From contig DUAA01000280.1 of assembly GCA_012961055.1 (NCBI GenBank), forward strand, positions 1-8,526: a stretch of DNA of 8,526 bases, read 5' to 3'. The DNA comes from Nitrospinaceae bacterium (lineage in GTDB: Bacteria; Nitrospinota; Nitrospinia; Nitrospinales; VA-1). The stretch's first letter is position 1. The number at the start of each line of letters is the position of its first letter. Below, piece after piece: positions 6,954-8,526 of this stretch. The notes beneath the pieces are model-generated. The model worked only from the letters and a program-made list of their open reading frames with translations. It was not told the origin of the DNA and searched no databases. The translations under genes and the position numbers were made by a program.

Positions 6954-7154
6954 TTCCAACATGCTGAGAGGGGCCGTAGCCGCCTCTGTGCGTCCTATTC
7001 TCTCGAAAACATACTGGGCTTCTGGCAAGGTCTTGATGATTTTATCCGTTTATTGCAAAAGTTCTTTGGCCTTAATGATCAGAATTTTCGGCAAGATGTT
7101 TGGCATATACAACATGTCACCTTAACTTAAAGAAAGCATGAATTCAGAACCCAG
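6954..7154 (-). pseudogene. Decayed fragment of a CusA/CzcA-type RND heavy-metal efflux pump
   Basis: Read leftwards in one frame from 7154, the translation follows the periplasmic segment of CusA-type pumps that begins G-S-E-F-M-P-P-L-N-E-G-D. Here one sees L-G-S-E-F-M, then a stop (TAA, 7124-7122) where the family has Glu, then G-D-M-L-Y-M-P, L-P, and K-A-K-E-L-L-Q. A second TAA (7052-7050) stands before T-D-K-I-I-K-T-L-P-E. The match goes on with V-F-E-R-I-G-R-T-E-A-A-T-A-P-L-S-M-L-E, where the family usually has D-P after T, so two codons seem lost. Both stops are one base away from the expected Glu or Lys/Gln codon. The full protein is about 1000 residues; only about 65 codons are recognisable here and no other part of the pump is in the window. 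I matched the family from memory, not by search. Confidence 0.75.
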
Positions 7155-7198
7155 ATACTTCAACAGAATTCCATAAAAACCCAATACAGGTTTAATCG

Positions 7199-7227
7199 TT
7201 GGGATTCAGGCAAGGGTGTAATAAAAT
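7199..7227 (+). promoter_or_regulatory. Possible sigma-70-type promoter for the DUF4175-like gene
   Basis: TTGGGA (7199-7204) and TAAAAT (7222-7227) match the -35 and -10 consensus at 4/6 and 5/6 positions, with the ideal 17-base spacer. Transcription would start near 7234, giving a short leader before the ATG at 7258. The region is AT-rich, so a chance match is possible. Confidence 0.35.
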
Positions 7228-7257
7228 ATATAGCAAGTTCATTTTTCCGGTGTTGAT

Positions 7258-8526
7258 ATGGAATCTCATTCAAAAATCTACAGCTTTCTCGACCGGGTTC
7301 AGGCTAAATGGAATCAAACTCTTTATATTCAACTTACCTATTCCGTATTAGCCGTCTTTCTTGGATGCGCTTTGGCATCGGGCTTATATTCATATCTCCA
7401 GTTCTCTTATCCGTTGTTGAGCATTGGGTTACCCGGTTTCATTGTAATAGCTTTAGGTTGGCGGATTTATTCTACCAGCAGGTTTTACAAAATAAATTAC
7501 GATCAGGCCGCACTTTTGGCCGAAACAAAATACCCGGAGTTAAACAACTCCCTGATTAATGCGTCACAACTAAAACATCATTTAGTGGAGGTGCAAGAAA
7601 ACAAGCCTCTTTTCTCCCTTACATTCATCCAAGAGCATCTCGATCGAACCCAAATTGCTATCCAGAATCTCGATCCGAATTTGGTAGTCAGCAGTCGAAA
7701 AACGATTCCAGCACGAAACTTGTTTCTCGCAACCCTATTCGCGGTACTCGTAGCTAGTTTGGCTCTCCCCGACTTCTGGAATCCGTCTCCTCCAATCTCG
7801 CAGGAACTAGCTGTAGCAGTTAAAAATTCAAACGACACCAAGCCAACTGGAAATTCACCTGAATATAAAATCAGCGACCTGTCGCTAGTTTTCCATTTTC
7901 CGGCATACACAAAGCTAAGCAGAAAATTTGTTTTCCCTTCAGATGGCTCCATTGAAGCCTTGCCCGGCACTGAAGTTAAAATTAAAGGCCATAGTAATTA
8001 TCCTATTGCGGGGGCAGAATTGGTGGTGAATAACCGCGATCACCTGTTAATGGACTTGAGAGATTTTATAAATCTGGAAGGTTCTTTGGTACTTCGTGAA
8101 GATGGCTATTACCAGTTCCAAGTAAACGCCCCTGAGGGTGAAAAGGTACTCCTGAAGGAAAAGTATTCTATTTCACTCAGACAGGATAAGTCGCCCCAAA
8201 TAATATTATTTCCGGCCAATCCCAAGCCGGTTTTTTATGAAACAGGAACAGTGCAGATGTTTTATGAGGGCCACGATGATTTTGGTATTCGACAAATTGA
8301 ACTGGTCATTCAGATCAACAAGAGCATTTCGAAAAAACGCGTCAAACGATTTAAACAATCAGAAAAAGACTCAACGGGAAATTTCAACTGGAACCTCTCT
8401 CTGGAAAACCTTCAACCCGGAGACGAAGTCCACTATTATTTAGAGATTCAAGATAACGATACCGTCACAGGTCCTAACACCGGTCAGTCTGAAATTTACC
8501 GGTTCACCATTTTTGACAGCAGACAA
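7258..8526 (+). CDS. DUF4175-like three-TM membrane protein (partial, runs off the window)
   Basis: From the ATG at 7258 the frame is open for 423 codons to the last base, with no stop. The visible part has two membrane helices (about 23-43 and 53-70), a helical cytoplasmic-looking stretch, a third helix (about 154-171), then a beta-rich exposed region. That region has F-P-A-Y-T (214-218), E-D-G-Y-Y-Q-F (281-287), D-K-S-P (310-313), D-D-F-G-I (340-344) and a D-N-D-x-V-x-G-P-N segment (399-407). This layout and these motifs recall the large DUF4175 proteins, usually about 1000 residues with long coiled coils after this point. These often lie near MoxR ATPase, DUF58 and von Willebrand A (Bat-type) genes; none is visible because the window ends. 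Function is unknown. The start has only a weak GGTG upstream, but no other candidate precedes the first TM. It is transcribed divergently from the ppiC-msrA operon. Confidence 0.8.
   Translation, partial: MESHSKIYSFLDRVQAKWNQTLYIQLTYSVLAVFLGCALASGLYSYLQFSYPLLSIGLPGFIVIALGWRIYSTSRFYKINYDQAALLAETKYPELNNSLINASQLKHHLVEVQENKPLFSLTFIQEHLDRTQIAIQNLDPNLVVSSRKTIPARNLFLATLFAVLVASLALPDFWNPSPPISQELAVAVKNSNDTKPTGNSPEYKISDLSLVFHFPAYTKLSRKFVFPSDGSIEALPGTEVKIKGHSNYPIAGAELVVNNRDHLLMDLRDFINLEGSLVLREDGYYQFQVNAPEGEKVLLKEKYSISLRQDKSPQIILFPANPKPVFYETGTVQMFYEGHDDFGIRQIELVIQINKSISKKRVKRFKQSEKDSTGNFNWNLSLENLQPGDEVHYYLEIQDNDTVTGPNTGQSEIYRFTIFDSRQ

Noticed and set aside
6937..7125. 62-codon + strand open frame in the divergent intergenic region
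   Set aside because: It lies antisense to the RND pump remnant, has no good ribosome binding site, and its translation looks like no protein I know; it is a by-product of the old coding sequence.
7308..7559. 83-codon + strand open frame inside the DUF4175-like gene
   Set aside because: It is in a different frame from the long open frame that starts at 7258, which has coherent membrane segments and motifs throughout.
7578..7970. 130-codon - strand open frame opposite the DUF4175-like gene
   Set aside because: Its translation is rich in Ser, Arg and Trp without any domain pattern, and the opposite strand is coding over the whole stretch.

Overview
The window is a dense piece of bacterial chromosome of moderate GC. 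It carries a housekeeping block on the + strand, a three-gene operon on the - strand, and the start of a further + strand gene that leaves the window. The order holB - ricT (PSP1 family) - metG - tatD is the arrangement known around holB/yaaT/metS/yabD in Bacillus, but it also occurs in Gram-negative phyla. The parvulin/MsrA proteins, the DUF4175-like protein and the TatD-radical SAM fusion point to a Gram-negative, possibly marine, deltaproteobacterial or Nitrospinota-like lineage. That placement is inference; there is no rRNA or other marker here.

Region 1 (1-4548, +): the C-terminal end of DNA polymerase III delta' (holB), then a PSP1/RicT-type cysteine-rich protein, full-length methionyl-tRNA synthetase with a C-terminal tRNA-binding domain, and a TatD-family hydrolase fused in one reading frame to a radical SAM domain. 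Gaps are 5 and 17 bp, and metG and tatD share an ATGA overlap, so this looks like one transcription unit serving replication, translation and nucleic-acid maintenance. Region 2 (4643-5089, +): a DUF423 four-helix membrane protein with its own good Shine-Dalgarno sequence.

Region 3 (5090-5306): a convergent intergenic stretch holding a convincing Rho-independent terminator for the - strand operon. Region 4 (6918 down to 5307, -): a predicted membrane-anchored protein of unknown function built from two similar extracytoplasmic domains, then a small parvulin prolyl isomerase, then MsrA methionine sulfoxide reductase. They are tightly spaced, and the last two have strong ribosome binding sites.

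Region 5 (6919-7257): a divergent intergenic region that is mostly the decayed fragment of a CusA/CzcA-type RND heavy-metal efflux pump on the - strand, recognisable over about 65 codons with two in-frame stops. A plausible promoter for the rightward gene lies at its right edge. Region 6 (7258-8526, +): an open reading frame with no stop before the window end, encoding a DUF4175-like three-TM membrane protein.

The most notable observations are the RND pseudogene remnant, the TatD-radical SAM fusion, and the internally duplicated surface protein upstream of ppiC-msrA. I saw no CRISPR array, tRNA, rRNA or insertion sequence.
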